From: Allolobophora icterica
Lineage: Eukaryota > Annelida > Clitellata > Crassiclitellata > Lumbricidae
Reading direction: 5' to 3'
Assembly: GCA_963556255.1 (NCBI GenBank)
Contig: OY744616.1
Span: forward strand, 5,125,723 to 5,189,722
DNA length: 64,000 bases
The position numbers and the translations under genes are program-made. The stretch's first letter is position 1. Every line of letters starts with the position of its first letter. Below are positions 32,949 to 45,790 of the stretch, in pieces. Below the pieces are notes generated by a model that worked only from the letters and a program-made list of their open reading frames with translations, searched no databases and was not told the DNA's origin.

Positions 32949-34167
32949 TATATATATATGTTACAGGGAATGTGTATTTTCAGGGAATATGTATATTCCC
33001 TGAAAATTTCAGGGTATATGTATATTCCCTGATTCACTCAGGGAATGTATACATTCCCTGAAAAAACCAGGGTATATACATATTCCCTGAAATCTTCAAG
33101 TGATTTCTTTACACATTCCCTGAAAGCTTTCAAAGACACAGCGACATAAAGTCAACAGTAGGCCTAGTGCTTAGCTAGGGTTATAATTGATCTTGAGTTT
33201 TTGTCCGAGCTTGGGAAATGGAGGTTTTCCTGGACCTTGGTTTTTTCTTTGGCTTTTCTTGTTTTATTTAAACCCTGTTTTAAAATTCATTTAATCAATT
33301 TTTTAAACGGTCTGGATGGTCGAGGTCAATAAATAAATGGCGCAATATGCATGCTATACTAGTTTATTTATATTTAAAATATTACTAGTCGAAAGACTAA
33401 AGGAGACTGCAGACTCAGACTGAACTGTTTTGGAAGTTTTCTGGAAGTAAACTGTTGCCCTTTTCAAAACTTAGGAAATTATTTTTTGAGTCTCATAGTC
33501 CGATTTCCAGGAGGCCAAACCAAATCAAAGGGGGTTTCCAGAGAGTAGTCCAAAAGAGGTCCATGTCCGATTTCCAGAGTACCAGATCAGGTAAGGCAGA
33601 GCAGCTGTCAAGGCGGGTGTCGTTTACGGCGAGTATAATTGGAAGGCGGAGTATCAGATGAGTCAGAGTAGGAGTATTTGAAAAGGTGAGACTTCAGTTT
33701 TGAGTGCACCCGATGGATAGGGTTTTCTTTGGTTATTTTAATGTTGTAGCTTAGGTTTTTCATTTTTCAACAGTGATAACACTGATTACTACTAAAACCT
33801 TTCTTCTATGAAGTGAGATGTTGTTTACTCTGAAGATTTGATCCTATATTTACGTACAGTTATTGAACAATGGGCGTTTGCGCATCAAAGGAGGTACGCA
33901 GTGATAGAACCTTCCAATTAGCGACCAATTATAACCCTAGCTAAGCACTAGGCCTACTGTTGACTTTATGTCGCTGTGTCTTTGAAAGCTTTCAGGGAAT
34001 GTGTATAGAAATCACTTGAAGATTTCAGGGAATATGTATATACCCTGGTTTTTTCAGGGAATGTATACATTCCCTGAGTGAATCAGGGAATATACATATA
34101 CCCTGAAATTTTCAGGGAATATACATATTCCCTGAAAATACACATTCCCTGTAACATATATATATAT
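32949..34167. mobile_element. Foldback-like element with ~244-base, nearly identical inverted termini
   Basis: Left arm 32949-33192 and right arm 33923-34167 are inverted copies; reading them side by side I found two substitutions, so the arms are over 99% identical. Each arm starts TTACAGGGAATGTGTATTTT and holds four 22-base palindromes (half-site CAGGGAATRT) plus two half-sites. Left-arm palindromes begin at 32981, 33010, 33039 and 33068, an exact 29-base period. The inner ends read GCTTAGCTAGGGTTATAATT. The 730-base interior has no transposase frame but shares about 85 bases with 29215-29300. Flanks are TA repeats, so a TSD cannot be fixed. Confidence 0.85.
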
Positions 34168-34387
34168 CTTTCTCTCTCTCTGTGTATGTATATACGCATA
34201 TATATATATATGTACGCATATATATATGTATGTATATATGTATGTATATATGTATGTATGTATGTATGTATATATATATATATGTATGTATGTATGCATA
34301 TATGTATGTATGTATGTGTATATATATATATATATGTACGCATGTATGCGTATATACATGTATATGTGTACATATATATATGTACAC

Positions 34388-34437
<50 letters not shown>

Positions 34438-34475
34438 TTGTGTGAGTATGTATGTATGAATGTAGTTATGTATGT
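34168..34475. repeat. (GTAT)n/(TA)n/(GT)n mixed microsatellite
   Basis: TATG-rich tetramers with TA and GT runs, right beside the foldback element. Tyr/Ile/His/Thr-rich frames on both strands are artefacts. Confidence 0.95.
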
Positions 34476-34720
<245 letters not shown>

Positions 34721-34863
34721 AAGCAAGTGTTTTCTTATCATTTATACAGTAACCTGGTAATGTAACCCTTGCCTATCAGAGGATCACATCGCGGTATCTC
34801 ATGATTATGCGAGCGAGGCCGAAGAGAGTATCCGGATAATCATATCGGAGAGAGCAAATCAAG

Positions 34864-35105
34864 TATGTATGTATGTATGTATGTATGTATGTATGTATGT
34901 ATGTATGTATGTATGTATGTATGTATGTATGTATGTATGTATGTATGTATGTATCTATGTATGTATGTATGTATGTATGTATGTATGTATGTATGTATGC
35001 ATGTTTGTATGTATGTATGTGTGTATGTATGTATATATGTATGTATGTATGTATTTATGTATGTATTCATATGTATGTATGTATGTATGTATTCATGAAT
35101 GTATG
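34864..35105. repeat. (GTAT)n microsatellite
   Basis: About 240 bases of GTAT with scattered substitutions. All frames are repeat translation. Confidence 0.97.
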
Positions 35106-35149
35106 TGTTTGTGTATTTGTGTGTATCGATTATTTACAGCACTCTGAAA

Positions 35150-36450
35150 ACTCAAAAGGGCGCTGAAATAACACTGAATAATAAACTGTGTATTTAAACA
35201 CCTTTAAAATGACTCCAATTTTTGCTATAAATAACTTGTTCTCTGTTGCCCATATTGCGTGTTCTGCTACGCGATTAAGGTGAGCACGGGATGTCGTTTA
35301 ACACTGAACAATTAACTGTCTATTTAAACACGTTTGCGACGATTTATTCTGATGCTCTAATTATTCAGAGACGGAATTGTTTTGGGTTCATGTGATATGG
35401 TATATTGGTATAAGAAAAGCAGGGAAGAAATAGTGGACTCTAAAGGTGTTCCATTTTCTAGATTAAATTTACCATACGGGGGGCGCCCCACCGTTAACCT
35501 GGAATGTTGTATTTATCTGTTTGACCTGAAAATTTCTAACAAGTAATAAATATTACCCTTTATCCCCATATATTGTGTTATTTTCTTAATTGTTGTGTCG
35601 GAATTTGTAGGATATCATATAGCTTCGCTGTGGTCCCCCGTTCCATCTTTCTGGAATATGTTGCCTAGCAACCTCCGAAATTACATGTCTTTTTCTTGGT
35701 CTATCTTTGCCCCATTTCCGCAAGCGTTTGAAAGCCAGTCTTTTCGATCGTGATTTCGTGTTGTCGGGTCGGGAGTGCCTCTCCGGATTTTTCTTGAAGT
35801 GGCGCAATACAAATTCACGATTACGATAACGATTTACGATAGGCAAGTTCAGAATCAATGAAAATGGCCAATACAGGATTAACTGAGGTATGATATTGTT
35901 TGGTCGACGTCAACGGTCAAAATATGTCGTTAAATGCTCGATAATAAACTGTCTACTTACACACCTTTATTGTGTCATTACCCTGGGTTATAATTATTCA
36001 ACTATGGCGTTTGTTCTTTGGTTAGCTTACTGATAGACAGTTGCGGGATTTTACTTTGCTTTGAAACTCTGTCACTGCGCGTAATCTGGCAGTGCCAGTC
36101 CGAAGTCTGGATGAATGAGGACGGCGACGATGTCACACAGTGTCTTTAAACTGAAACTACTACTACTTGTACTTTGGCTGTTTCTTATATGCTACACGAT
36201 TGATTTTAAATGTTCAGAATAAATTCTATCGACGTCAGCGGCCTTTATTGCCATAAGATGTCGTTAAACACCGTAAACTACTTTGTTCTTGCCGTATTAT
36301 TTTCTCATCCGCGTTCAACCGATGGTACGATCGACGTCAACGGCCACAAGATGTCGCAAAGCGCTGAATAATAACCTGTCCATTTAGACACCTTTAAAAC
36401 CATTTTGTCCTCTATTATAATTATTCAGCTACGGCAATTGTGTTTCAGTC
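35150..36450. repeat. Dispersed degenerate repeat cluster ('family F')
   Basis: ATGTCGTTAAACACTGAA, AATAAACTGTCTATTTAAAC and ACACCTTT blocks recur near 35165, 35290, 35915, 36245 and 36350. They are often preceded by GACGTCAACGGCC and followed by TATAATTATTCAGCTACGG. Near 36080 it contains GGCAGTGCCAGTCCGAAGTC, shared with 53325. More copies are at 38697-39300. The best guess is multiple insertions or duplications of one RTE-like or SINE-like 3' end. Confidence 0.6.
35600..35860 (+). pseudogene. LINE ORF2 C-terminus and family B 3' end
   Basis: SPVPSFWNMLPSNLRNYMSF is the conserved C-terminal block of CR1/L2-type ORF2 (compare SAPRIWNNLPTNIR of the intact element), followed after a frameshift by FESQSF-type sequence, then TTCTTGAAGTGGCGCAATAC and ATTACGATAACGATT. 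The minus-strand 90-codon frame is a shadow. The copy interrupts the family F repeats. Confidence 0.75.
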
Positions 36451-36579
36451 TTGGTTGGTCATCGGTATATGATAAAGGTTCGGTCGCCATCAACGGCAAA
36501 GGGAGCCACAAGCTACAACACAACTGTGATCTGACAATACCCTGCTTACAAAGTTCATGTTGAAACCGAGAGAACATGT

Positions 36580-36800
36580 TAAGAACTGGGAAAACATTAG
36601 AAACAATAGGTAGACTGGAAGAGGCAAGTTTCAGTTTAGAACGAAAGACAGTATCTCGGTAGGAGAGTTACGAACTTGAGGAGGCAGAGAGAGTGTTCAT
36701 TGAGGGATCGGCAACTGTGAATGAACGCCGGCCAAAGACAAGACGTGTACCAGGAACAACGTAATTTTCAGCAGATGGTGATCGAAGAGAGAAGCGAGCT
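36580..36800 (-). pseudogene. LINE ORF2 C-terminal fragment
   Basis: The minus strand reads YVVPGTRLVFGRRSFTVADP and, after a frameshift, PPQVRNSPTEILSFRSKLK, the RxGxRxF-TVAxP...LPxxIR pattern of LINE C-termini. No long frame is left. Confidence 0.65.
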
Positions 36801-37305
36801 ATAACAGAGGTATAACCATGGAAGATAATAGAATGGAAAACGCTAAGATGTCTTTATTGCACATGATTTAGTCGAAGTTATAAACACTCAGGGGTGCTTC
36901 TTGGGGTCACCCTGTTCCCAAGAGACTGAGACTTCAGATAAATTGAAAAATTCAGCTGTTACAGTGCAATATTTGTTTTCTTTGACAGTGCACATGCTTT
37001 GAACAATAAAAGATCATACAAAATGCACATTTTATATATTCATAATGGCACCTCTGAGTGCTTCTTGGGAACAACACATTGATGCCATAGCCTAATACAC
37101 TAACCGCATGCAAAGCATCACTAGTTTGAGTCTTTTATTGTCCAGTAGGCCCTATGGGACAAAATCATGTAGAAATACTGTACTAAAACATAGTCTTGGC
37201 ATGGATACGATAGTGCGATAATTTTAAAGCTGCAGTTTGGGGCTAAACAAAACTGCGTTTCAGTCAAGTGTTTGGCATTGTCAAATTGAACTGGTCACAA
37301 ACAAA

Positions 37306-37731
37306 TTAACAGCACTGGTCACAAACAAACTTTTCTTGAACAGCTTTAGATTTTCCCAGCATACCCGCGCAAGTCATTTCAAACCATAGTTCACAGCGTC
37401 GGCACTGAAGCCAGTCATCTGTTGACTCAGAGAATATTTCTCCTCATCCTCCACAACATTCCGCAAGGCCATCAATTTTTGCGGCTTATGTCTTGGACTT
37501 CGGCTTATCGCATTTTGCCCATGCAGATTTCAAGACTTTAGCTTGCCTTCTTTTTGTCTTAGGCCTACGACCCTTTAGTTTTTCTTGCCTTACAGTTAGT
37601 TTCTTCTTTGGGCCAGAAGATTTGCTGCTTTTTCGGCAATCTTTGGATTCACGTGGTTTGGGTTGTGGAGTTTTAAGAGTTTTACGAGAATTCTCTTTCT
37701 CGGCCAGTGTTCTTTTGTGTGGTGATGTCAA
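37306..37731 (-). pseudogene. Pogo-like transposase C-terminal remnant with PHD-like finger
   Basis: An 81-codon frame (MTSPHKRTLAEKENSRKTLK onward, Lys/Arg/Pro-rich) ends at TAA. The same frame continues through one more stop with AECCGG, then STDDWLQCRRCELWFEMTCA and KFVCDQCC. The W-x2-C-x2-C-x2-W-x4-C-A-G...F-x-C-D-x-C pattern is a PHD-type zinc finger. Basic linkers followed by such a finger close many pogo/Tigger-type (DDE_1) transposases of marine invertebrates. Two in-frame stops and absence of the catalytic domain make it a remnant. GTGCGTCTTGGG words around it (37862, 38199, 38219) may be subterminal repeats. Confidence 0.5.
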
Positions 37732-37739
37732 GATCTCAG

Positions 37740-38690
37740 ACTAGTGACATTGGTAATTACTTAGTTGATTCTATCTCTGCTGAAAATACTCGTGTTAAAT
37801 GGTCGATATTCTACAATTGCGTACCCAAAACGCACCGGTTGCGTTTTTGGTTTTTAAGAAGTGGTGCGTCTTGGGCGAAGACGGGTATCCACACTAAAGA
37901 CAATTTATTTGGGTCACCATGCATATTACAAAAATAGACATTGTCGCAATTGCAGCTGATAAGGTAGGTGAGAAACACAGGGAAATATTATTCCCAAACT
38001 CCTCGTTAATATGGAAGAAAAGCTTGTTAAATTATCACTTGCAAAAGTTCAAACATGACGAAAACTTACTTCTGCGTCAGAAACCGCTTTCCTCTCCGAA
38101 CAAAGGACGCCCATTAATACTAACATATGGACACGTAATATACTTATTATGTAAGTAGGCTGCTGCGTCCCTGTATCAGCCAGTTTGGATATAAAAGGGG
38201 AGTGCGTCTTGGGAATAGGGTGCGTCTTGGGGTACTTTCCCCTATATTAAGGTAATATTGCTTGATTGCATTCATTCATTACTTATGTAAAGATTTGCCA
38301 ATGAAGTTGGAACCTTATGTGATTACATATAATTATGACAAATAGCAGTCAAGCTGTATTGAAGAGAAAAATTAATAGATTAAGAATCCCGGGTGAAGTT
38401 ACGGTTCTCTTTTATTATCAAGTGTGTATCATATGATAGCGAACTATCTTTTTCATTGTTTGAGCTAGTATAAAAATCTCATGTCAAAATTACATGTATT
38501 ACAAATTTATAATAAATGTTTTATTAATTAGAGGAATAGATTAAGAATCTCATTTGCATCAATAAGTAGATTCATTAAGAATCGTTTTACATTTAAAATT
38601 TTTCGTGTATGACAATTGCTGAAAAATATTGTTTAATTTGTATTAGAAATCATGTAGTCACAATACATGTACCACAGAGATTATTTGCTC
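37740..38690. other. Intergenic, possibly the 5' part of the pogo-like element; no gene
   Basis: AT-rich with repeated GTGCGTCTTGGG and ACGCACC words up to about 38230. Frames of 76-79 codons at 37707-38158 are not recognisable. Nothing is seen at 38240-38690. Confidence 0.45.
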
Positions 38691-38696
38691 TATTAT

Positions 38697-39300
38697 CTTA
38701 TGTCATTAAACACTGAATAAAAGGTGTCTTTCAGACGCCAATGTATATTATTTTTAAATTGTCATCAGTTGCCTTTGATGTCATACGACGAAGTTAAACC
38801 TTGGGAAAAAATAATAAGACGTCAGTGGCCCTTGTTCCCAAAAGATATCGTGTATTATGCCATTGTTCAAATGTTCAAAAACATTTCCACACCTCTTTTA
38901 AGTGTGACAATTTCCTATAAGAGAAAGCAGAACGTCCAAGGTTATACATGTAATTCGATCATAAACCTCCGGAGTTGTAACGTGTTCCATGGCCTTTAAG
39001 AATCTGGAATCAAGAAACTCAACTGGTGTGCAATTAATTTTTAAGACGTCAGCGGCATAAGACGTCGTTACACTTTGGCATAATGATAATAAAGGTCCTG
39101 TATTATGCCACACGAACGGTGAGAACTGCTCAGAATAATTTATGTCGACGTCCATTGTTGCCAAAAGATTTCGTTAAACTCTGAATCCATCCATCCATCA
39201 GTCTGCTGTGAATTTTGGTGTTTTTGTTAGGTGCAGTAAAGTCAAAGTAAAAGGCCCTAGCAGTCATAAGCTGTTGTTAAACAATGGAAACTACTATGAC
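38697..39300. repeat. Second cluster of family F repeats
   Basis: ATGTCATTAAACACTGAATA (38700), GACGTCAGTGGCCC (38819), GACGTCAGCGGCATAAGACG (39043), GTCGACGTCCATTGTTGCC (39142) and CAGTCATAAGCTGTTGTTAA (39260) are degenerate copies of the 35-36 kb motifs. It runs into AACAACAAC and TACTACTAC microsatellites to about 39385. Confidence 0.6.
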
Positions 39301-39404
39301 TCCCTGCAACAACGTCAAAAACAATAACAACAACAACAACAAAAACTACTACTGCTACTACAATTACTACTACTACTTCTAACATTTTTCAGGCTAAATT
39401 ATTC

Positions 39405-39556
<152 letters not shown>

Positions 39557-39719
39557 ACACCGTTATTTTTTGCACTGCGTCAGAGACCCATCACAAACGC
39601 ATTACATCACCCTCTGTAACAACCTCTCGCATTACAACACACGTAATACGTCGGATACAAAGACTTTAGCTCTACATATATTGGTCGTTTAGTGAGGATT
39701 TGTTGACAGCATTCGACCA

Positions 39720-40010
39720 AACGGCGTCCCTCCCTCCGCCTATAAGTCAACCGATCCGTCGTTCGTTCTCTGGCTTCCCTCTGGCAGGCTTTAATTTCGC
39801 CGGCTTCGCTTTGATTAACTCGGCTTCGCGAACGATTCGCCGGAAATAGGTCGGGAAAATCCTGACTGACGTCCGGAAAAACCCATTCGCTCGATCGAGC
39901 CGAGCGTCGATGTGGATTCGATTCGGAGGCCCTGCGATGTCGTCGGTGATGACCCTCATTCCCATTCCAAGAGTGGCTCTACCCGCCGTTCGCTTGTCGC
40001 CCGTACCCCC
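39720..40010. promoter_or_regulatory. CpG-rich islet
   Basis: About 290 bases without tandem repeats, CpG-rich, containing TTTGATTAA, GACGTCCGGAAA and GATTCG words. A minus-strand 72-codon frame (39747-39965) has no recognisable domain and could be exon or chance. Regulatory reading is inferred from its similarity in composition to the other islets. Confidence 0.25.
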
Positions 40011-40282
40011 ACCCTAGAGCATATTACTTCTTTCGGTCACGTCAGCTGAAGAAATGTATGTTTATTTATATGGATGCGAATACGTGTGTGTTTGTATCCG
40101 TGTCCGTGCGCATATGTGCCTATGTATTTGTGATGGGACTCGGACAACATGTACTCTAAACCTAGGCATAGACAGTTGTGTAGACGGTGCACTCCAGTGA
40201 TATACGCTCTGGGGTATGCTTTGGTTTCCGGGACGATGTCCTAAGGTATGCCTGTATATGTATGTATGTAATTATTTATGTT

Positions 40283-40570
40283 AGGGCTGTCGATTTTAAC
40301 GATTAATTAATCGATTAATCGTAAAAAATTTTAATCGGTTCTTCCATTAATTTTCTTACTTATTTCATGATGTCGAGCGGCCCATTTCCGGAATGAACAA
40401 TATGACGAACAATGATATTGTGAAACGTTTAAGTGGAAAATTAAGCGATCATTTTGCATTTAAGGTATAATAATGCTGATGGAAAAGTCGAAGACGGCGA
40501 CGAAATTAATTGAGTTCGCTTGTATACCGTGGTTCAAACACTACGCTTTTCATTTTGACTAGTTGAACTT
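40283..40570. mobile_element. Truncated hAT-type element, same family as 1394-1870
   Basis: Starts TAGGGCTGTCGATTTTAACG, followed by the ATTAATCGATTAATCG-rich subterminal region seen at 1394. About 150 bases in, FGFKYNNADGKVEDGDEIN-like coding (near 40455-40510, frameshifted) resembles the BED-finger start of a hAT transposase. No right end was found, so the boundary is a guess. Confidence 0.5.
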
Positions 40571-41299
40571 TAGCATGTGGAATGACTCAAGTTTGTTGTA
40601 GAGTGTAGACTGAAAGTAGTAACTGACTCAATGACTACAATGTTTAACAGTTTCTCACGCTAACATTTCATACCCATGCCTGCCTCAGGTCTAGCTTAAG
40701 GGACTGCTCAAAATATGTATCTATTATGCATATGACATTGTATGAATGTATGTATGTATGCATGTATGTATGTATGTATGCATGCATGTATGTATGTATT
40801 TATCAATGTATGAATGTATGTATTGTATGTATGTATGCATGTATGTAGGCCTATATATGTATGTATTCATATATTATTAGCCCACTGTCTAGTGTTAGAA
40901 GGTCACAATGTATGCCATCTTCCTGAAAAGCAAATGCAACATGGATGGCGATATTGATTTCCCCAGATTCTCAAATGATATAGCGCCTATTTCCTCGCTT
41001 AATTGCGGGCTGGTCCCGAGGCCCGTGAAACGTATTCACACTTGATATAGCGCCTTTTCCTCGTCTAAGTGGGGGACCGGTCCCCTGGTCTCCATTAGTG
41101 ACTTATCATATTCAGTTTTCAAGATATAGTCTGGTAGTTTCAGACACTGATGGACGATAAGCGTCCCAGGCAGACAATTATTTGATGATAAGGCGAATAG
41201 TTTCTGGCAACAACTGTCAGAGAAATGCCTGGTCGAAGGGAATCAAGGTTGATAAGACAAATCATACAAATAATAATATAAATAATTATAATAATAATT
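40571..41299. other. Intergenic with SINE tail and (GTAT)n; no gene
   Basis: 40667-40711 matches the SINE family 1 3' part (ATTTCATACCCATGCCTGCC, AAGGGACTGCTC). 40735-40870 is a degenerate (GTAT)n array. GATATAGCGCC words at 40977 and 41044 are LINE-type 3' ends about 67 bases apart in a local duplication with CCTCGNNTAANTG and CGGTCCC. Confidence 0.55.
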
Positions 41300-41670
<371 letters not shown>

Positions 41671-41694
41671 GGAGTAAAAAAGCAGAAATTTCAA

Positions 41695-41775
41695 AGACTC
41701 TCTCTGGCGTCAATTTGAACCCTCAACTTGTGGATTGAAAGTCCATCCAGCTGACCACTGGACTGTCTGCACTAT
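41695..41775 (-). mobile_element. SINE family 1 head, minus copy
   Basis: Minus strand: GACAGTCCAGTGGTCAGCTG (A box), GGACTTTCAATCCACAAGTT and GAGGGTTCAAATTGACGCC (B box). Confidence 0.75.
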
Positions 41776-42030
41776 GAAGAGCCGGTGCTAAATCTCGCGC
41801 CATTGACGACGATAACAAAGAAGCAAGCGCCACCGTACGACGGCGATTGCATTTAGGAGATTGTCGACCGGAAGTCGCCATCTGGGGCCAAACGAAGCGA
41901 CGCAGCAATTAACAGAGAACCAGCGCAACGGCCGACAGGAAGGGGACCAGGCTGCAGGCTCCCCCCCCCTCTGTGCTGACCTAACGCTGATGGAAGCGTC
42001 CTTTAGCCACGGGGAGGAGTTATGAAGCAA
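41776..42030. promoter_or_regulatory. CpG-rich islet
   Basis: CpG-rich, tandem-free stretch with TCTCGCGCCATTG (E2F-like), GTCGCCATCTGG (YY1-like) and a C8 run near 41960. Function inferred only from composition and motifs. Confidence 0.25.
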
Positions 42031-42723
<693 letters not shown>

Positions 42724-42935
42724 CCTAATTGTCAACTGTGTCTCTGGGTTATTTATAGCATACACACACGTGTAACTTGTATAGAAATACGCATAATACG
42801 TAGAATAGATCATAATATACGCTTATAATATACGCATATCTATCATTTAAAAAATTATACGTAAATTTTATGTGTTGTACATCATGTCTTATATATGTGT
42901 TAACTTATTTAAACGTCATTTATATTGTGTATTAT

Positions 42936-43930
<995 letters not shown>

Positions 43931-45460
43931 GTCAGATACAGATATAGATGCAGAGATAAGAGATGGGAGGTTGGCGGTGGAGGGGCAGAACGGAAGGGTC
44001 ATTCCAGTGATCGATCTGGTAAACAAGGTGCGTCCTTCATCGCCCGATTGATCCAACCATCCGCTTGGGGGCGCTTCTGGCTCGACGGTTCTTTTCGGGT
44101 GGGGGAGAGAGGGGCGATAGGAGACGACGATTGCACCGGACACAGTTCCCTTGCGGTTTCGGGTCGGATGTAGTGTGGTTACTAATTAATAATAATAAAT
44201 CTAGTTAAGACCAACAAGTCTAGTTTAGTCCGTGGTCTATTTGGTATGGTTCTGGCATAGTTTTGGACATGATGTAGAATAGTCCGGTTTTGTATAGCGC
44301 ACTTTTAGGACTTCACGAACTATTTCAGTCGAAGAGGGAATCGCACTATCGAACAACATTCGTTAAACGGGTCTGAGAGGTGAAACCCCAAAGGCAGACT
44401 ACGCGAATGATGTCATGCGTGTTACGTTGCCTTCTTACCCGGCGAGGTGCGGTTTGCCTTTACCCGTCGGTGGATTGCTTCTTACCGTATCCCGTTAAGC
44501 GAACTGCAGGAAGAGTGATGGACAGACGGACGGATGGACGGACGGTCGCCGAATGTGAACACGTGGTCTCCATTGCTCATCGGAGACGACGACCTCGTAA
44601 AGCCCAGCCGAGCGATTGACGCGCTCCGCAGAGCAGCTCGGAGCAAATCCAGACTCTTGGAAACGGTGTGAACGCGGACATAAAGCGACCCGGGGTAACG
44701 CGGGGCGGTCGTCGAGGATGTCGTAGAACGGGCGAGCTTTGACTGTAAGCACCTACGCGACGACTGCAGACAAAAACCCTGGGCAGATTTTTATTTCTTG
44801 TTGATTTTGTGGGGGTTTACACGACCCGCGGGAAACGAACCCCAGAACTTTACGTGTAAAGTTGTGACTTTTCTAACGTCTTTATGGGGCAGTTACAGGT
44901 TTGTTGCTTGCTTAGGGTAACGGTGCGTTGGAGATTGCGTTGCTTTTAACTTGTGTCAATGAGCGTGGAAGAAGATTTACGTTTTCTGCAATTGTAGTTG
45001 TAACACTCTATTTATATAGCACCTATTCAAGAAAACTCGTCAGAAATGGTCCGGATTTGACTATTCAAGACCACGATATAATTGAATGGTCTTGAACCGC
45101 TTGCGAAATACAGGCGTAGAAAGTAGAAGCTTATGTTGCAGACTGCATGTAAGGAACGTGGAGGTACGTGTGAATATACACTTGTATTAACTGTCGTGGT
45201 TTTCTCTTTGCATCTAGTTCACTTGGCCGTGCGGACGTGAGTGAGTTTTCTTCTGGATACGTGAGACCTTTACGTGAACGACAGACGATCCACATTACGG
45301 AGCCATTGCGTGACGCGAATTCCGTAAGCATCAATTTCATGTGTCATGCACCGACGGACCGATCTCATTTCAGTTGCTGATGCGGGCTTCACGCTGTCGA
45401 CATCTGGTGACATTTCTACTGCAACCGTATCACTCTTTTCCTCCTTTTCACCGGAACCTA
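43931..45460. other. Upstream region of the protocadherin gene; possible CpG promoter
   Basis: No supported frame. 44590-44744 is CpG-rich and ends at GACTGTAAGC, a possible splice donor at 44745, so it could be a 5' untranslated exon. This is guesswork. LINE-type 3' stubs lie near 44290 (GTATAGCGCAC) and 45005 (ATTTATATAGCACC). Confidence 0.3.
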
Positions 45461-45660
45461 TGCAATACAATACAATTGCATGATACTGCCCTCCTTCCAA
45501 AGATCAGAAGTGCACACACGACAGAATATCGATGGCCCTGAGCAACTGTGCGTGAAGGACTTACTCAAGGTCATTACACAGTGACTGTCTGGAAGCAGGT
45601 TCGAACCCGTACTCTCCGCGTTACAGGCCAAACGCTCTGTCTATTCAGCCATCGTACCCC
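45461..45660 (-). mobile_element. tRNA-derived SINE, family 2 (best copy)
   Basis: Minus strand: ATGGCTGAATAGACAGAGCG (A-box region), GAGAGTACGGGTTCGAACCT (B box), ACTGTGTAATGACCTTGAGT, AAGTCCTTCACGCACAGTTG, GTCGTGTGTGCACTTCTGAT and GGAAGGAGGGCAGTATCATG, with a TTGTATTGTATTG tail at 45461-45482. About 200 bases long. It lies about 130 bases upstream of the protocadherin start codon, probably inside a 5' intron. Confidence 0.85.
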
Positions 45661-45790
45661 GTCAACCGCTCCACACATCCCCAGCTTCTGAAGTAATCTC
45701 CTGGAATGATGTCACCGTCTCAGAAAGGCAACAACCTGTTGCCCAAGCGTTTCGGTTTCCTCTCCAGTCAAGGTTGACGTGAGGGGCGCC

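Noticed and set aside
32981..33089. CRISPR-like regular palindromic repeats
   Set aside because: The 22-base palindromes are separated by only 7 bases, occur inside inverted arms of a eukaryotic element, and have no cas genes nearby.
45779..45790. GTG start 12 bases upstream of the protocadherin ATG
   Set aside because: A eukaryotic gene is expected to use ATG, and the ATG at 45791 has a strong Kozak context directly before the signal peptide.
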